Assembly (NCBI RefSeq): GCF_023208015.1
Contig: NZ_CP051627.1
Coordinates: 4,322,422 to 4,386,421 of the forward strand
DNA: 64,000 nucleotides
DNA from: Thermobifida alba
Lineage (GTDB): Bacteria > Actinomycetota > Actinomycetes > Streptosporangiales > Streptosporangiaceae
Direction of reading: 5' to 3'
Of the stretch, positions 18,470-26,988 are shown piece after piece. Every line of letters starts with the position of its first letter. Position 1 is the first letter of the stretch. A program made the translations under genes and the position numbers. The notes under the pieces are model-generated. The model saw only the letters and a list, made by a program, of their open reading frames with translations. It made no database searches and was not told the DNA's origin.

Positions 18470-18565
18470 ATGGCCTGTGCCGTTCCGCGACCCGCGCCGC
18501 CCTCGGCGTCCCCGCCGCCTTTTCCGGCCATCGGCTTTCAGGCGGGTCGCCGATGCCTTGCGTAG
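18470..18565 (+). CDS. Candidate leader peptide (uORF) between riboswitch and cobN
   Basis: ATG 18470 is preceded at 9 bases by GGAG (18457-18460) and opens a 31-codon frame rich in Pro and Ala, ending at TAG 18563-18565. This stop lies 10 bases inside cobN, whose ATG is at 18553 in another frame, so the two could be translationally coupled. An in-frame ATG at 18440, right after the riboswitch P1, could add 10 codons. The cobN ATG itself has only a weak AGGCGGG site. No homology is recognised. Confidence 0.45.
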   Translation: MACAVPRPAPPSASPPPFPAIGFQAGRRCLA

Positions 18566-21500
18566 CGCTGCTCTCCACTTCCGACACCGACCTGCTGTCG
18601 GCCCGTGCCAGCGGCGCGGACTACGTCTGGGGCAACCCGTCGCGGCTCGACGTCACGGGCGACGGCCCCGGCTCGCTCGACGCGCTCCTCCACGGCGCCG
18701 ACCTGGTGGTCGTGCGCATCCTCGGGTCCGTCCGCTCCTGGCAGGAGGGCCTCGACCGGGTCCTGGCGCATGGCGTGCCCGTCGTGGTGCTCGGCGGCGA
18801 GCAGACCCCCGACGCGGAGCTGATGAGCCACTCCACCGTGCCCCTCGGCACCGCCGCCGAGGCCCACCGGTACCTGGCCTATGGTGGTCCCGCCAACCTC
18901 GCCGCGCTGCACGCGTTTCTCAGCGACACCGTGCTGCTGGGCGGTGAGGGCTTCGACCCGCCGACCGAACTGCCCGAGTGGGGCCTGTCGGAGCGGCCCG
19001 CCCCGGAGCGCGACGGACTGCCCCGGGTCGGCATCCTGTACTACCGCGCCCACCAGGCCAGCGGAAACACCCGTTTCGTGCACGACCTGGCCGACGCCGT
19101 CGACGCCACCGGCGAAGCCGTCGCGGTCCCCCTCTACTGCTCCTCGCTGCGCGGCGCACCCGCGGACCTCCTCGCCACACTCGGCACCCTCGACGCACTG
19201 GTGGTCACCGTGCTGGCCGCCGGGGGGACCCGCCCGGCCGCGGCCTCGGCCGGAGGCGACGACGAGGCGTGGGACGTCGGCGAACTGGCGCGGCTTGACA
19301 TCCCGATCCTCCAGGCGCTCTGCCTGACCTGGGGGCGCGACCAGTGGGCGGCCTCCGACGACGGCACCTCCCCCCTGGACTCCGCCTCCCAGATCGCCGT
19401 CCCCGAGTTCGACGGCCGCATCATCACCGTGCCGTTCTCCTTCAAGGAGTTCGACGACGAGGGCCTGCCCCACTACGTCACCGACCCCGAACGGTGCCGC
19501 CGCGTCGCCGGCATCGCCGTCGCCCACGCCCGCCTGCGCCACACCCCTCCGGCGCAGCGCCGCATCGCGGTCGTGCTGTCGGCCTACCCCACCAAGCACT
19601 CCCGCGTCGGTAACGCTGTGGGCCTGGACACTCCCGTCTCGGCGGTGCGGCTGCTGCGGGCCCTGCGCGACGCCGGGTACGACCTGGGCGACGGACTGCC
19701 CGGGCTGGACCTCGCCGACGACACCGAGGCGGGCAACGCGCTCATCCACGCGCTCATCGAAGCCGGGGGCCAGGACGAGGAGTGGCTGACCGCCGAGCAG
19801 ATGGCGGGCAACCCGGTCCGCATCCCCGCCGAACGCTACCGCGAGTGGATCGCTGACCTGCCCGCCGAACTCACCGACGCGATGGCCGAACACTGGGGGG
19901 AGCCGCCCGGCACGCTCTTCGTCGACGACGGCGACATCGTGCTGGCCACCCTCCAGGCGGGCAACGTGGTGCTGATGATCCAACCGCCGCGCGGCTTCGG
20001 AGAGAACCCGGTGGCGATCTACCACGACCCCGACCTGCCGCCGCCGCACCACTACCTGGCCGCCTACCGGTGGCTGGAACGCGGCTTCGGCGCGCACGCC
20101 ATCATCCACCTCGGCAAACACGGCTCCTTGGAGTGGCTGCCCGGTAAGAACGCCGCACTGTCCGCGGCGTGCGCCACCGACGCGGCCGTCGGCTCGCTGC
20201 CGCTGGTCTACCCGTTCCTGGTCAACGACCCGGGGGAGGGCGCGCAGGCCAAGCGGCGCGCCCACGCCACCATCGTCGACCACCTCGTCCCGCCGATGGC
20301 GCGCGCCGAATCCTACGGCGACATCGCCAAACTGGAGCAGCTCCTCGACGAGCACGCCAACATCGCCGCGATGGATCCGGCGAAACTGCCCGCGATCCGC
20401 GCCCGCATCTGGACCCTGATCCAGGCCGCGAAACTCGACCACGACCTGGGCCTGTCCGAACGCCCGCACGACGCCGAGTTCGACGACTTCCTGCTGCACG
20501 TCGACGGCTGGCTGTGCGAGGTCAAGGACGCGCAGATCCGCGACGGACTGCACGTGCTGGGTGAGGCGCCCACCGGGGAGGCCCGGGTCAACCTGGTGCT
20601 GGCGATCCTGCGCGCCTCCCAGGTGTGGAGCGGGAAGGCCGGGGCGGTTCCGGGGCTGCGCCGCGCGCTTGGCCTGGACGGCGACACCGGGGACCTCGCC
20701 GAGGTCGACGCGGCCGAGGCGCGCGCCCGCGCCCTGGTGGAGGGCATGGAAGAGGCCGGCTGGGCCCCGGAGGCGGCCCGCGCCGTCGCCGACCGGCTCG
20801 GGGAGACCGCGCCCGACGTCGTCCGTGTCCTGCGGTTCGCGGCCGAGGAGGTCGTGCCGCGCCTGGCCGGGACCGGCCAGGAGCTCGACGCCGTGCTGCA
20901 CGCCCTGGACGGCGGCTACATTCCGGCGGGGCCGTCCGGGTCGCCGCTGCGCGGCCTGGTCAACGTGCTGCCGACCGGCCGCAACTTCTACACCGTCGAC
21001 CCGCGCGCCGTGCCCAGCCGCCTCGCCTACGAGACGGGGGCCGCGCTGGCCGACGCCCTGATCGACCGGTACCGGGCCGAGACCGGCGAGTACCCGCGTT
21101 CGGTGGGCCTGTCGGTGTGGGGCACCTCGGCCATGCGCACCTCCGGCGACGACATCGCCGAGGTGCTGGCGCTCATCGGGGTGCGCCCCGAGTGGGACGA
21201 GGAGTCCCGCCGCGTGCGGGAGTTGGCCGTCGTCCCGCTGGAGGAGCTGGGCCGTCCCCGCATCGACGTCACCGTCCGCATCTCCGGGTTCTTCCGGGAC
21301 GCCTTCCCGCACGTCGTCGCGATGCTCGACGACGCCTTCCGCATGGTCGCGGAGCTGGACGAAGCGGACGAGGACAACTACGTGCGCGCCCACGTGCGCG
21401 CCGACCTCGCCGAGCACAGCGACGCCGACCGCGCGGTGCGGCGGATCTTCGGTTCCGCGCCCGGCTCCTACGGCGCGGGACTCCTCCAGCTCGTCGACTC

Positions 21501-22173
21501 CGGTAACTGGCGCACCGACGCCGACCTCGCCGAGGTCTACACCGCGTGGGGCGGTTTCGCCTACGGCCGCGACCTGCACGGCGAACCCGCCGCGGAGGAC
21601 ATGCGCGCCAACTACCGGCGGATCGCGGTGGCCGCGAAGAACACCGACACCCGCGAGCACGACATCGCCGACTCCGACGACTACTTCCAGTACCACGGCG
21701 GCATGGTCGCCACCGTGCGCGCCCTCACCGGCGCCGACCCGAAGGCCTACATCGGCGACTCCACCACCCCCGACCGGGTGCGCACCCGGTCGCTGCGGGA
21801 GGAGACCGCCCGCGTGTTCCGGTCCCGCGTGGTCAACCCCCGCTGGTTGGCGGCGATGCGCCGGCACGGCTACAAGGGCGCGTTCGAACTGGCGGCAACC
21901 GTCGACTACCTGTTCGGCTACGACGCGACCGCCGGGGTGGTCGCCGACTGGATGTACGAGACGCTCGCCCAGACCTACGTGCTGGACGCCGAGAACCAGG
22001 AGTTCCTGCGCGAGGCCAACCCGTGGGCGCTGCGCGGCATCGTGGAGCGGCTCTCCGAGGCCGCCGACCGCGGCCTGTGGGAGGAGCCCGACCCGGCGAC
22101 GATGGACGCGCTGCGCCAGGTCTACCTGGACGTCGAGGGTGACCTGGAGGACCGGGGGACGGGCCGCCCATGA
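18553..22173 (+). CDS. cobN: Cobaltochelatase subunit CobN
   Basis: Large subunit of the ATP-dependent aerobic cobaltochelatase that inserts Co(II) into hydrogenobyrinic acid a,c-diamide. It has 1206 residues, the normal size. The start MPCVALLSTSDTDLLSARAS and VWGNPSRLD fit the actinobacterial CobN N-terminus. Typical inner motifs are AHARLRHTPPAQRRIAVVLS, HLGKHGSLEWLPGKNAALS and LPTGRNFYTVDPRAVPS. The gene follows a B12 riboswitch and a candidate uORF. It ends in an ATGA overlap with cobF. ATPase subunits are expected from the ChlI/D-like gene at 9906-11912. Confidence 0.95.
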   Translation: MPCVALLSTSDTDLLSARASGADYVWGNPSRLDVTGDGPGSLDALLHGADLVVVRILGSVRSWQEGLDRVLAHGVPVVVLGGEQTPDAELMSHSTVPLGTAAEAHRYLAYGGPANLAALHAFLSDTVLLGGEGFDPPTELPEWGLSERPAPERDGLPRVGILYYRAHQASGNTRFVHDLADAVDATGEAVAVPLYCSSLRGAPADLLATLGTLDALVVTVLAAGGTRPAAASAGGDDEAWDVGELARLDIPILQALCLTWGRDQWAASDDGTSPLDSASQIAVPEFDGRIITVPFSFKEFDDEGLPHYVTDPERCRRVAGIAVAHARLRHTPPAQRRIAVVLSAYPTKHSRVGNAVGLDTPVSAVRLLRALRDAGYDLGDGLPGLDLADDTEAGNALIHALIEAGGQDEEWLTAEQMAGNPVRIPAERYREWIADLPAELTDAMAEHWGEPPGTLFVDDGDIVLATLQAGNVVLMIQPPRGFGENPVAIYHDPDLPPPHHYLAAYRWLERGFGAHAIIHLGKHGSLEWLPGKNAALSAACATDAAVGSLPLVYPFLVNDPGEGAQAKRRAHATIVDHLVPPMARAESYGDIAKLEQLLDEHANIAAMDPAKLPAIRARIWTLIQAAKLDHDLGLSERPHDAEFDDFLLHVDGWLCEVKDAQIRDGLHVLGEAPTGEARVNLVLAILRASQVWSGKAGAVPGLRRALGLDGDTGDLAEVDAAEARARALVEGMEEAGWAPEAARAVADRLGETAPDVVRVLRFAAEEVVPRLAGTGQELDAVLHALDGGYIPAGPSGSPLRGLVNVLPTGRNFYTVDPRAVPSRLAYETGAALADALIDRYRAETGEYPRSVGLSVWGTSAMRTSGDDIAEVLALIGVRPEWDEESRRVRELAVVPLEELGRPRIDVTVRISGFFRDAFPHVVAMLDDAFRMVAELDEADEDNYVRAHVRADLAEHSDADRAVRRIFGSAPGSYGAGLLQLVDSGNWRTDADLAEVYTAWGGFAYGRDLHGEPAAEDMRANYRRIAVAAKNTDTREHDIADSDDYFQYHGGMVATVRALTGADPKAYIGDSTTPDRVRTRSLREETARVFRSRVVNPRWLAAMRRHGYKGAFELAATVDYLFGYDATAGVVADWMYETLAQTYVLDAENQEFLREANPWALRGIVERLSEAADRGLWEEPDPATMDALRQVYLDVEGDLEDRGTGRP

Positions 22174-22961
22174 CCCGCAGGGCCCTGCTCATCGGTATCG
22201 GACCGGGCGGCCCCGACCAGCTCACCGTCGAGGCGGTGCACGCCCTCAACGAGGTCGACGTCTTCCTCGTCGCCGACAAGGAGGCGGAGGCCGGCCGGGC
22301 GGGCACCGGGGACCTGGTGGCGCTGCGGGAGGAGATCTGCCGCCGCCACATCACCGGAGACGGCTACCGGGTCGTCACGGTGCCCGACCCGCCCCGCGAC
22401 CGCGCCCCCGCGACCGACCGCGTCTACGGTGCGGAGGTCCGGGACTGGCACGCCGCCCGGGCCCGCGCCTACGCGCGCGCCGTCGTCGAGCACACCCGGC
22501 CCGGCAACACCGTCGGCTTCCTGGTGTGGGGCGACCCGAGCCTTTACGACAGCACGATCCGGGTGGTGGAGCAGATCCGCACCGTCGGCGGGGTGGACCT
22601 GGACTACCGGGTAATCCCCGGGGTGAGCAGCGTCCAGCTGCTCGCGGCCCGGCACCGGCTGGTGCTCAACCGTATCGGCGGCCCGGTCACGGTGACCACC
22701 GGCCGGCGGTTGGCCGCCGACGTCGCCTCCGGTGCCGACAACCTGGTGGTGATGCTCGACGGCGGTCTGGCCTGCGCCGACCTGGACGGTGACGCCTGGG
22801 ACCTGTGGTGGGGGGCCAACCTCGGCACCGAACACGAGGAGCTGGTGGCGGGACGGCTCGGCGAGGTCCTCGACGCCGTCCGGGCCGCCCGGGAGCGGGC
22901 CCGCGCGGCCCGGGGCTGGGTGATGGACACCTACCTGCTGCGCCGGGCCGCTGCGGACTGA
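22170..22961 (+). CDS. cobF: Precorrin-6A synthase (deacetylating) CobF
   Basis: SAM-dependent C1-methyltransferase that releases the acetyl group from precorrin-5 to give precorrin-6A. It is specific to the aerobic route. It has 263 residues with LLIGIGPGGPDQLTVEAV at the N-terminus, the CobF-typical FLVADKEAEA, and FLVWGDPSLYDST. ATG 22170 overlaps the cobN stop. It is the last gene of the riboswitch-controlled cobN-cobF operon, and the convergent CbiX-like gene ends only 7 bases away. Confidence 0.94.
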   Translation: MTRRALLIGIGPGGPDQLTVEAVHALNEVDVFLVADKEAEAGRAGTGDLVALREEICRRHITGDGYRVVTVPDPPRDRAPATDRVYGAEVRDWHAARARAYARAVVEHTRPGNTVGFLVWGDPSLYDSTIRVVEQIRTVGGVDLDYRVIPGVSSVQLLAARHRLVLNRIGGPVTVTTGRRLAADVASGADNLVVMLDGGLACADLDGDAWDLWWGANLGTEHEELVAGRLGEVLDAVRAARERARAARGWVMDTYLLRRAAAD

Positions 22962-22968
22962 CCCCGGC

Positions 22969-23712
22969 TCACTCCCCGGGCCCCGACGGCCGGCGGGCGA
23001 ACGCGGCGTCGGCGACCGGCACACCCCCGACGAGGTGGTCGCGGACGACCCGGTCGACGGTGTCCGCATCGGCCAGCCGGTACCAGACGCCGTCCGGGTA
23101 GACCACGCCGACCGGGCCGTTCGTGCACGGGAACAGGCAGCCGGTGCGGGTGAGGAGCACGTGGTCGTCCTCGGCCGCGCCGTGCCGCTCCACGGCGCGG
23201 ACCAGTTCCACGTGGACCCGTTCCGCGCCCAGCGCACAGCAGCGCGGCCCCCGGCACAGCAGCAGGTGGCGGGTGAAGTCGGGTGGGGCCAGCCACGCCG
23301 GCGACAGCAGCGGCGCGCCCGTCGCGGGGAACTCCGCCGCTTCCTCGACCGCCCGCCCCACCGCGTCGGCGAGCACGGACACGCCCGTCAGCGGCGGTGC
23401 CAGCCGGACCAGCGGCACCCGCTCGGGGTCCGCCTCCCGCAGCCAGTGGCTGACCACCCGGCGCAGCCACGCGGCGGTCGCCCGGTCCTCCACCGTCTGC
23501 GGGTGTACGACCGTCACGGCCGCCACCCCCGCGGCGGCGGCCTCGTCCAGCACCTCCGTGACGGTCGGCCCGTTCCCCAGCAGCAGCGCGGTGCGGACGC
23601 GGACGCCGGGGAAGCGCTCCGCGAGCCGCTCCGCCAGTGGCCGGAGCACCTCCTCCTGGTCAACGGCCAGGTCGCCGGGGGCAGTGAGGAGAATCCACTC
23701 CGGTGCGCTCAT
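22969..23712 (-). CDS. CbiX-like protein with C-terminal 2Fe-2S ferredoxin-like domain
   Basis: 247 residues. The N-terminal part (about 1-130) resembles a CbiX/SirB-type chelatase half (WILLTAPGD..., VLDEAAAAGVAAVTVVHPQ). The C-terminal part (about 150-235) has the thioredoxin-like 2Fe-2S pattern LLLCRGPRCCALGAERV and TGCLFPCTNGPVGVVYPDG with four candidate cysteine ligands. It is translated from ATG 23712 after a GAGGAGGG site and overlaps btuD by four bases. Its place in a B12-riboswitch operon suggests a redox or metal-handling job in cobalamin metabolism; the exact reaction is unknown. Confidence 0.75.
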   Translation of the reverse strand: MSAPEWILLTAPGDLAVDQEEVLRPLAERLAERFPGVRVRTALLLGNGPTVTEVLDEAAAAGVAAVTVVHPQTVEDRATAAWLRRVVSHWLREADPERVPLVRLAPPLTGVSVLADAVGRAVEEAAEFPATGAPLLSPAWLAPPDFTRHLLLCRGPRCCALGAERVHVELVRAVERHGAAEDDHVLLTRTGCLFPCTNGPVGVVYPDGVWYRLADADTVDRVVRDHLVGGVPVADAAFARRPSGPGE

Positions 23713-24515
23713 CCCTCCTCCTTCTCTCTGGCCGCGCCGCACATCACCACGAGCGGACCGCCGGTGGCGGGGTGGTCGTCCACCACCGCCTCCACCCCGT
23801 AGACCTCGCCCAGCAGGGCGGGCGTGAGGACCTGCCGCGGCGTTCCCTCGGCGACCACGCGTCCGCGGTGCAGCACGACCAGGTGGTCGCAGAACATCGC
23901 GGCCAGGTTGAGGTCGTGGAACGAGCCGATCGTGGTGAGTCCGAGCCCGCGCACCAGGTCGAGCAGCCGCAGTCCGGCCGCCGGGTCGAGATGGTTCGCC
24001 AGTTCGTCGAGGAGTAGGACCCGCGGCTCCTGCGCCAAGACCCGCGCCACCTGCACCTTCTGGCGTTCCCCACCGGACAGGGTGTGCCAGTGGCGGTCCG
24101 CGAGCCCGGCCGCGCCGACGCGGGCGAGGGCGCGGGCGACCACGGGGTCGTCCCCGCCGTCCAGGTCGAAGCCGAGACGGCGGCTGTGCGGGACGCGTCC
24201 CATCGCGACGACCTGTCGGACGGTCAGGTCGAGTTCGGTCGCGGTGTGCTGCTCCAGGGCGGCGACGCGTCGCGCGAACTCCCGCAGCGGAACGGAGCCC
24301 GCATCCACCCCGTCGAGGAGTACCCTCCCCGACGTCGGCCGGGTCCACCGGGCCAGCAGGGAGATCAGGGAGGTCTTGCCCGACCCGTTGGGGCCGATGA
24401 GCCCGGTCGTCCGCCCCGCCGGAGCGGTGAACGTGACCTCCCGGAGGACGGGAGTGCCGTCGACGGTCCACGAGGCCCGGCGGAGCGCCACCTCGGGTGG
24501 ACGGAGGTCAGCCAC
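23709..24515 (-). CDS. btuD: ABC transporter ATPase, cobalamin/corrinoid uptake (BtuD-like)
   Basis: FecE/BtuD-type ATPase of 268 residues. Walker A is GPNGSGKT (about 40-47), the signature is LSGGERQK, Walker B is VLLLDELANHLD, and the switch histidine lies in SFHDLNLAA. It overlaps the permease gene by 8 bases and the CbiX-like gene by 4. The B12 riboswitch upstream of the operon points to corrinoid rather than iron-siderophore transport. Confidence 0.85.
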   Translation of the reverse strand: MADLRPPEVALRRASWTVDGTPVLREVTFTAPAGRTTGLIGPNGSGKTSLISLLARWTRPTSGRVLLDGVDAGSVPLREFARRVAALEQHTATELDLTVRQVVAMGRVPHSRRLGFDLDGGDDPVVARALARVGAAGLADRHWHTLSGGERQKVQVARVLAQEPRVLLLDELANHLDPAAGLRLLDLVRGLGLTTIGSFHDLNLAAMFCDHLVVLHRGRVVAEGTPRQVLTPALLGEVYGVEAVVDDHPATGGPLVVMCGAAREKEEG

Positions 24516-25560
24516 GGGCGCCTCCCCGACGGCGGAACAGGACGACGAACACGGGCACGCCGAGCACGGCGGTGACGATCCCCAGCGGAAGCTCCCGGTC
24601 GGGCAGCGCGCTGCGGCACAGCACGTCGGTCCACACCAGCAGCAGCGCGCCCAGCAGCGCGCTCGCCGGCAGCAGGCGCAGGTGTCCCGCGCCGGTGAGG
24701 AACCGGGCGATGTGGGGGACCACCAAGCCGACGAAGCCGACGATCCCCGCCTGCGCGACGAGGACCGCGGTGCACAGCGACACCGCGCAGTACAGCACCC
24801 GGCGCACGCCGGCCACGTCGGTGCCGAGGCTCGTCGCCGCGCGCTCCCCGAACGCGAAGGAGTCCAGGTCCCGGGAGTACCAGAGGACGACGGCGAGGGT
24901 CACCGCCACCACCGAGGCGGTGACGGCGAGGGAGTTCCAGCGTGCCCCGGCGACCGAGCCGAGCGTCCACTCGGTGATCCTGCGGGCGGCGTCCCGGTCG
25001 GAGGCCAGGACGAGGCCGGAGGCGACCGCGCTGCCGAGCTGGCCCACCGCGATCCCGGCGAGGACCAGCCGCGACGTCGGCAGTGCCCCCGTCCGCGCGG
25101 AGGCCAGGGCGAACACCAGCGCCAGCGCGGCCAGCGAGCCGAGGAACGCGGCCACCGACGTCGCGCCGAATCCCGCCACCCCGGCGGCGCCCAGCCCGAA
25201 AAAGAGGCTCAGCGAGACGCCGAGCAGCGCCCCCGACGACAGGCCGAGCAGGTAGGGGTCGGCGAGGGGGTTGCCGGTGAGGGACTGCAGGACCCCGCCG
25301 CACACGGCGAGCCCGGCGCCCGTCAGTATCGCGGCCGCCACCCGGGGCGCGCGCAGGTCGACGACGATGTGCCGGGTCAGGGTGTCGATTCCGGTCTCGG
25401 CGCCGAGCTGCGCGGCGACCGCCCGGAACACGGTGGCCACGGACAGGTCCGCGGTGCCGATCACCACGCCGAGGGCGGCGCTGAGCACCAGCGCCGCCGC
25501 GCCGACGAGAACGGTGAGCCGGGGTGCGGCACCGGGCCGTGCCTTCACGAGGACGCTCAC
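24508..25560 (-). CDS. btuC: ABC transporter permease, cobalamin/corrinoid uptake (BtuC-like)
   Basis: FecCD/BtuC-family permease of about 350 residues from GTG 25560 (VSVLVKARPGAAPRLTVL). About nine to ten hydrophobic segments are visible, along with the family motifs DLRAPRVAAAILTGAGLAVCG, QSLTGNPLADPYLLGLSSGA and GIVGFVGLVVPHIAR. It starts 8 bases after the binding-protein stop and overlaps btuD by 8 bases. The longer frame upstream is shadow of btuF. Confidence 0.87.
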   Translation of the reverse strand: MSVLVKARPGAAPRLTVLVGAAALVLSAALGVVIGTADLSVATVFRAVAAQLGAETGIDTLTRHIVVDLRAPRVAAAILTGAGLAVCGGVLQSLTGNPLADPYLLGLSSGALLGVSLSLFFGLGAAGVAGFGATSVAAFLGSLAALALVFALASARTGALPTSRLVLAGIAVGQLGSAVASGLVLASDRDAARRITEWTLGSVAGARWNSLAVTASVVAVTLAVVLWYSRDLDSFAFGERAATSLGTDVAGVRRVLYCAVSLCTAVLVAQAGIVGFVGLVVPHIARFLTGAGHLRLLPASALLGALLLVWTDVLCRSALPDRELPLGIVTAVLGVPVFVVLFRRRGGARG

Positions 25561-25568
25561 CGCGGGCC

Positions 25569-26570
25569 TCAGCCGTCGGCCAGCTGGGCGTCGATCAGCT
25601 GCACGGCCTCCACGTTGCGCACCCCGGGAGTGCTGGTGGAGAAGGGTACGGTGATGAACGCCTCCTCCCGTACGGCGGTGAGGTCGCGCAGCGCCGGGTC
25701 CTCGCGGAGGAATGCGGTCTTCTCCTCGGCGGTGTCCCACGATGCGTCCACGAGGACGATCAGGTCGGGGTCGGCCTCCAGGACCGCTTCCCAGCTCGTC
25801 GTCGCCCACTCGCCTGCCAGGTCGGCGAAGACGTTGGTGGCGCCCAGCGCGTCGAGGACCAGCTGAGGTCCGCCCTCGCCCGCGCCGACCATCGGGGTGT
25901 CGGTGCCGCCGTCCCACCACAGTACGGAGAGGCCCTCGGCGGGGGACCGGCCGCGGATCTCGTCGAGGGTGGCCCGCTGCTGTTCGACCAGCGCGTCGCC
26001 CTCCTCCTCCCGGTCCAGCAGCAGTGCCAACTCCTCGATCTGCTGGTGGACGGTGTCCCAGCTGACTTCTGGGACGTCGGCGGCGTCGGGGCAGGCGAAC
26101 GGTGACAGGTAGGAGGCGATGCCGAGTTCGTCGAGGGATTCGCGGTCGCCCGCGGCCCGGTCGGTGAACGCGCTGGCGTAGGAGCCGACGACCAGGTCGG
26201 GGTGCTGCTCCAGGATCGCCTCGCGGCTGGGGTACTCCTCGGACAGGACGGGAACCCGGGTGTAGGCGTCGGCCCACTCCGCGCTGATCTCGTCGTCGAG
26301 GTAGGCGGTGCCCGCCAGTTGTTCCTCGGCGCCCAGGGCGAGGACGATTTCGGTCGCTCCCTGGTTGAGGGTGATGACGCGCTGCGGGGTCGTCTCCGGT
26401 GCGACGGTGTGGCCGCAGTTGGCCACGGTGACGGCCGCCGCGGCGGGCGCGGGGCCGGAATCGGGGGTCTGGTCGCCGCACGCGGTCAGGGCCAGCAGTG
26501 CCAGGGGCAGGGCGCGGAGGGGGAAGCGGCGCGGCAGCGGGGACGGGGGAGGGGGGACACGGGTGTGCAC
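25569..26570 (-). CDS. btuF: ABC transporter substrate-binding lipoprotein, cobalamin/corrinoid uptake (BtuF-like)
   Basis: Class III periplasmic binding protein of about 333 residues. It has a Pro/Arg-rich start, a hydrophobic segment and an LTAC lipobox (about residues 29-32). The mature part has the BtuF/FhuD pattern PQRVITLNQGATEIVLALGAEEQLAG, then an alpha-helical spine and VLEADPDLIVLVD. GTG 26570 is chosen because it leaves a proper signal peptide, with 26615 an alternative. It is the first gene after a B12 riboswitch. Confidence 0.85.
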   Translation of the reverse strand: MHTRVPPPPSPLPRRFPLRALPLALLALTACGDQTPDSGPAPAAAAVTVANCGHTVAPETTPQRVITLNQGATEIVLALGAEEQLAGTAYLDDEISAEWADAYTRVPVLSEEYPSREAILEQHPDLVVGSYASAFTDRAAGDRESLDELGIASYLSPFACPDAADVPEVSWDTVHQQIEELALLLDREEEGDALVEQQRATLDEIRGRSPAEGLSVLWWDGGTDTPMVGAGEGGPQLVLDALGATNVFADLAGEWATTSWEAVLEADPDLIVLVDASWDTAEEKTAFLREDPALRDLTAVREEAFITVPFSTSTPGVRNVEAVQLIDAQLADG

Positions 26571-26611
26571 CGGTGGTCCGCCTTTCCAAGGAACTCGTGG
26601 AAGTCGGGCAA

Positions 26612-26761
26612 ACACCGCGGCCGGTCTCCTGGCTCACAGGGATCCCCCGCCGATGCCTTCCCAGACCTGGTGTGTCCAGTGGCGTCGTACCGGCGGAGTA
26701 CCTGAATACAGTGGCGAGTCCCGCGTCCGGATTCGCACCGGACTTCCCGAGCACCGCGGCA
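26612..26761 (-). promoter_or_regulatory. Cobalamin riboswitch upstream of btuF-btuC-btuD-cbiX
   Basis: Read on the minus strand it shows GGGAAGTCCGGTGCGAATCCGG, CGCCACTG, and a B12 box GAGCCAGGAGACCGG. The ends close through CCGCGG paired with CCGCGG. It ends about 40 bases before the btuF GTG. Adenosylcobalamin should lower corrinoid-importer expression. Confidence 0.92.
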
Positions 26762-26852
26762 CCAGAGACAGTACAGCAGCGCCGTTTCGGTGTCCCGTTC
26801 GCCCCTGGTAGAACCGGGTCAGTCCCCGGGGTGCCGGGGGAGAGAAGCCACC

Positions 26853-26912
26853 GGCGATCCTGTTTCCAAGGTCATTCCCGGTCGCTCCAATGGCTCTGGA
26901 AACAGGATCGCC
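26853..26912. repeat. Long hairpin between divergent btuF and a flavodoxin gene (element H4)
   Basis: Perfect 16-base arms GGCGATCCTGTTTCCA (26853-26868) and its reverse complement (26897-26912) enclose a 28-base loop. Its end GGCGATC resembles the ends of H3, H5 and H6. Unlike the others it sits between divergent genes, 92 bases beyond the riboswitch and 76 bases before the next ATG, so it does not terminate either annotated transcript. Confidence 0.7.
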
Positions 26913-26988
26913 ACTGGTTGGTGCCCTTCGGACCGCGTGCCACGGCCCCTTCCCGGCGCGGTCGTCGCGGGATCGGGATACTGGAACC

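Noticed and set aside
18538-21867. A minus-strand frame of 1109 codons opposite cobN
   Set aside because: Composition rich in Gly/Arg/Val/Gln with no motifs, while the opposite strand encodes a textbook CobN.
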